This document shows, piece by piece, positions 6,350-8,610 of a DNA stretch of 8,610 nt (its first letter is position 1; each line of letters opens with the position of its first letter). The translations under genes were made by a program, and so were the position numbers. The stretch is from Phycisphaerales bacterium (GTDB lineage Bacteria > Planctomycetota > Phycisphaerae > Phycisphaerales > SM1A02): the NCBI GenBank assembly GCA_022447165.1, contig JAKVBR010000006.1, positions 11,992 through 20,601 of the forward strand, given 5' to 3'. Below the pieces are notes generated by a model that was given only the letters and a program-made list of their open reading frames with translations, had not been told where the DNA came from and did not search any database.

Positions 6350-6367
6350 CCCCCTCTACCCAAATGA

Positions 6368-6441
6368 GGGGCGGTAGCTCAATTGGTTAGAGTACCGGCC
6401 TGTCGAGCCGGGTGTTGCGGGTTCGAGTCCCGTCCGCCTCG
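6368..6441 (+). tRNA. tRNA-Asp, anticodon GTC
   Basis: A full 74-base cloverleaf can be drawn by hand. The acceptor stem is GGGGCGG (6368-6374) with CCGCCTC (6434-6440), including one G-U pair. The D arm is GCTC...GAGT, and the anticodon stem CCGGC/GCCGG encloses the loop CTGTCGA with anticodon GTC. The T arm is GCGGG-TTCGAGT-CCCGT. The discriminator base is G, as expected for tRNA-Asp and one of its identity elements. The sequence closely resembles E. coli tRNA-Asp. The 3' CCA is not encoded (TTA follows), so CCA addition by nucleotidyltransferase is required. The gene stands alone between its own promoter and terminator. Confidence 0.97.
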
Positions 6442-6445
6442 TTAC

Positions 6446-6475
6446 AAAAAACAAGACCTCTGGTCTTGTTTTTTT
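6446..6475. terminator. Bidirectional intrinsic terminator between tRNA-Asp and polA
   Basis: ACAAGACC (6451-6458) and GGTCTTGT (6462-6469) form a perfect stem with a three-base loop. An A tract precedes it (6446-6450) and a T tract follows (6470-6475), so each strand reads hairpin then T run. It lies 4 bases past the tRNA and about 25 bases past the polA stop, and should end both transcripts. Confidence 0.88.
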
Positions 6476-6500
6476 ATGGACTCAGTTGACAAAATCAACT

Positions 6501-8610
6501 TTACTTACATTCTGCCCACGTTTTGCCAATCGATGCATCTGCAACAATAGGCACATTTAGATTCATCGCCGATTCCATAATCCCAACAAGTTGTTGCTCA
6601 ACTTCGCTTGATTCACTGAATGGAACTTCCAACATCAACTCGTCGTGAATTTGTAACAGTAATCGAACTTGAGAATCTGAAAATGCCTCTTGAACTTGAT
6701 TCATTGCGACCTTGATTAAGTCAGCAGCACTTCCCTGCACAACACTGTTAATCGCTAACCGCTCACCAAGCATTCGCTGTTGCTGGTTCGTTGCATCAAT
6801 CTGCGTGATGTATCGCCTTCGCTTCAAAATCGTTTCAACGTAACCATGCTCTTCAGCAAACGCAACGCAATCCTCAAGAAACGAATCAATGCCTTCAAAA
6901 CGGCTTTTGTATTCCGAAATGATGTCATCAGCGTAATCAACAGCACATTGCAGTTGTCGAGCGAGCCCCCACTTCGAAATGCCATATACGATTCCAAAGT
7001 TAACTGCCTTTGCGTCTGACCGCTGGTCATTCGTGACTTCGTCAAATGGCGTATCAAACACTTGTGACGCAACCGCCCTATGAATGTCTTGCCCCTCTTC
7101 AAATGCCTGAATAAGGGCTTTATCCCCACTTAAATGTGCAAGCATTCTCAATTCAACTTGGGAATAATCAGCAGCAACAAACACAAAATCCTCTTTGGGA
7201 ACAAATGCTTTTCGCATTGCTCGACCAATCTCTGACCGAATCGGAATGTTTTGCAAATTCGGATCGCTGCTACTTAATCGACCCGTCGATGTTCCTGTTT
7301 GATTAAATGAAGCGTGGATTCTGCCTGTCTTGGAATTGATTGCTTCTTTTAATCCAACAAGATACGTGTTTACTAACTTTGTTAACTGGCGGTACTCCAA
7401 TATGAGCGATGGAAGCGGCGTCGTTACGCTGGGATCATCAGAAAGCTTTTCCATCACTTCCATATCTGTGGAATGGAACGATTTCCCTTTCTTGATTGGT
7501 TTTAAACCGAGACCCGGCTTTTCATCTGATTTACTGTTGAATAGCACTTCCGACAATTGTTTGGGTGAGTCTGGATTAAATGAATATGGCGAAGCATTTT
7601 CGATATCCGCTTTCAATTCATCTATTCTTGTTGTCAACACTTCTCGTTGTTCATCTAACGTATTAGCATCTGCCCGAATCCCGTCGATTCGCATTGACGC
7701 AAGCACTCTCACCAATGGCATCTCAACGTTTTCGTACAAGTCATAGAGGTTTTCCTGTTTGAGTTTGGGCTCAAACACATTCCAGAGTTGAAATGTGATG
7801 TCAACATCTTCTGAAGCATATGGGTATGCATCTTCTATGGGAACTTCATTGAATTTAATCTGGTTCTTGCCTGTACCGATCAGTTCTTTTATTGAAATGC
7901 ATTCGTAATCAAGTGCCCCTAGTGCAACTGCATCCATTGAATACCCACTTCTTGAAGCATCGATGAGCCAGGCAGCAATGAGCGTGTCGTGCAACATGCC
8001 TTTCACCGCGACCTCTGCTTGTTGCAACACAACTAAGTCATACTTAATGTTGTGTCCAATCTTCGCAATCGATTCATCTTCTAACATTGGACGAAGTGCT
8101 TCAATGACTTCGTCCTGTTCAAGATGTTTTTCCGGACACATTGTTGGAATGTAAGCTCCATCACCTGCGCCGATTGAAACTGAAACACCACACAACTCCG
8201 CTTCCATCGGGTTAAGGCTAGTTGTTTCAGTGTCTATCGCGATGATGTCCGCACCCTTGAGATGTTTCAAAAGCGCTTTAAGTTTTGTTTTCGTGTCAAT
8301 GAGTTGATAACCCGCGGAATATGCTGGATGACTTTGGTCAGGCCCCATGTCAAAGAGACCACCGCGAATTGTTTGGCGAACACTTTCTTTTTTTGCCGTC
8401 TCTGACTCGTTTGATACCATTGCAGCGATTTCAGAGGGGAACCGATTAAACCCTAACTCCTTGCAAAGCGAAGTGACCGATTTAGCATCCCATTCCTTTG
8501 GGTTTGACGCTGCATCTTTAAGTTCAAATTCGAATTCAACATCTTCGATGAGAGTGACCAGTTCCCTGCTCACCTTAAGTTGCTCTCTACCTGCAATGAG
8601 ATTTTCTTTT
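6501..8610 (-). CDS. polA: DNA polymerase I, N-terminal part outside the window
   Basis: The frame stays open to the window edge: 702 residues are visible and the 5' end is missing. A GTG at 8573 is not the start. The codons before it read ENLIAGREQLK, matching the conserved end of the Pol I 5'-3' nuclease domain (E-N...REQ...). Counting from that GTG, a proofreading 3'-5' exonuclease spans about 90-270 with all key residues: Exo I Asp114 and Glu116 (DTET), Exo II Asn175 and Asp179 (GHNIKYD), Exo III Tyr252 and Asp256 (YASED). The polymerase domain has TSTGRLSSSDPNLQNIP (428-444), motif A DYSQVELR with Asp469, motif B Arg518, Lys522, Phe526, Tyr530 (KAVNFGIVYG), and motif C His643-Asp644-Glu645. 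Phe526 matches the dNTP-selecting Phe762 of E. coli. The enzyme appears competent for proofreading and synthesis in repair and Okazaki-fragment processing. Confidence 0.97.
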   Translation of the reverse strand, partial: KENLIAGREQLKVSRELVTLIEDVEFEFELKDAASNPKEWDAKSVTSLCKELGFNRFPSEIAAMVSNESETAKKESVRQTIRGGLFDMGPDQSHPAYSAGYQLIDTKTKLKALLKHLKGADIIAIDTETTSLNPMEAELCGVSVSIGAGDGAYIPTMCPEKHLEQDEVIEALRPMLEDESIAKIGHNIKYDLVVLQQAEVAVKGMLHDTLIAAWLIDASRSGYSMDAVALGALDYECISIKELIGTGKNQIKFNEVPIEDAYPYASEDVDITFQLWNVFEPKLKQENLYDLYENVEMPLVRVLASMRIDGIRADANTLDEQREVLTTRIDELKADIENASPYSFNPDSPKQLSEVLFNSKSDEKPGLGLKPIKKGKSFHSTDMEVMEKLSDDPSVTTPLPSLILEYRQLTKLVNTYLVGLKEAINSKTGRIHASFNQTGTSTGRLSSSDPNLQNIPIRSEIGRAMRKAFVPKEDFVFVAADYSQVELRMLAHLSGDKALIQAFEEGQDIHRAVASQVFDTPFDEVTNDQRSDAKAVNFGIVYGISKWGLARQLQCAVDYADDIISEYKSRFEGIDSFLEDCVAFAEEHGYVETILKRRRYITQIDATNQQQRMLGERLAINSVVQGSAADLIKVAMNQVQEAFSDSQVRLLLQIHDELMLEVPFSESSEVEQQLVGIMESAMNLNVPIVADASIGKTWAECK

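Larger units (their letters stand above)
6059..6367. other. 309-bp divergent intergenic region between the metalloprotease and tRNA-Asp
   Basis: This is the longest gap in the window. It holds the protease ribosome binding site, an 8-bp palindrome AAACGTTT (6090-6097), a bulged hairpin (6147-6175), a weak minus-strand promoter candidate (6225-6253) and the tRNA promoter (6322-6349). A 63-codon plus-strand frame (6125-6316) crosses it, but its composition (Ser/Asn/Lys mix, no recognisable domain, no ribosome binding site) does not support a gene. No recognised riboswitch or small RNA is apparent. Confidence 0.6.

Noticed and set aside
6351..6371. CCCCTC/GAGGGG pairing between the tRNA leader and acceptor stem
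   Set aside because: The predicted transcription start near 6356 would leave most of the CCCCTC arm untranscribed, so a pre-tRNA switch is unlikely.
1..8610. Search for CRISPR arrays, insertion sequences, attachment sites or a defence cluster
   Set aside because: No regularly spaced direct repeats, transposase or integrase motifs, or duplicated tRNA ends were found. The genes are housekeeping, transport and secretion.

Overview
This window most likely comes from a bacterium of the Planctomycetota, class Phycisphaerae, probably marine. The best clue is the large secreted metalloprotease at 3776-6058. It ends in two dockerin-like calcium-binding repeats closing in 'WGPC', and carries cysteine-rich repeats beginning 'GACC'. 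I associate both with secreted proteins of Phycisphaerae. This is a family-level inference, not a database result.

Layout: seven genes with strictly alternating orientation. They are a partial TPR lipoprotein (-, 1-970), greA (+, 1023-1487), a small membrane protein of unknown function (-, 1527-1937), cstA (+, 1959-3758), the modular secreted metalloprotease (-, 3776-6058), tRNA-Asp(GTC) (+, 6368-6441) and polA (-, 6501 to beyond 8610). No two neighbours point the same way, so there are no operons inside the window and each gene needs its own promoter and end signal.

The three divergent junctions are 52, 21 and 309 bp. Only the last leaves room for two full separate promoters, and it holds a good extended -10 promoter for the tRNA, a weaker candidate for the protease, and a hairpin in the presumed protease leader. 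The three convergent junctions each hold a different hairpin: an inverted repeat built around both stop codons (greA/membrane protein), a strong terminator serving the protease but embedded in the last codons of cstA, and a bidirectional terminator between the tRNA and polA.

Functionally these genes do not form a system. GreA (transcription), Pol I (replication and repair) and tRNA-Asp are housekeeping. CstA is a carbon-starvation/pyruvate-type transporter. The protease and TPR lipoprotein belong to the cell envelope or exterior. I see no defence system, mobile element, CRISPR array or biosynthetic cluster. The most novel content is the domain architecture of the metalloprotease, including an unassigned region of about 195 residues, and the small membrane protein divergent from cstA.
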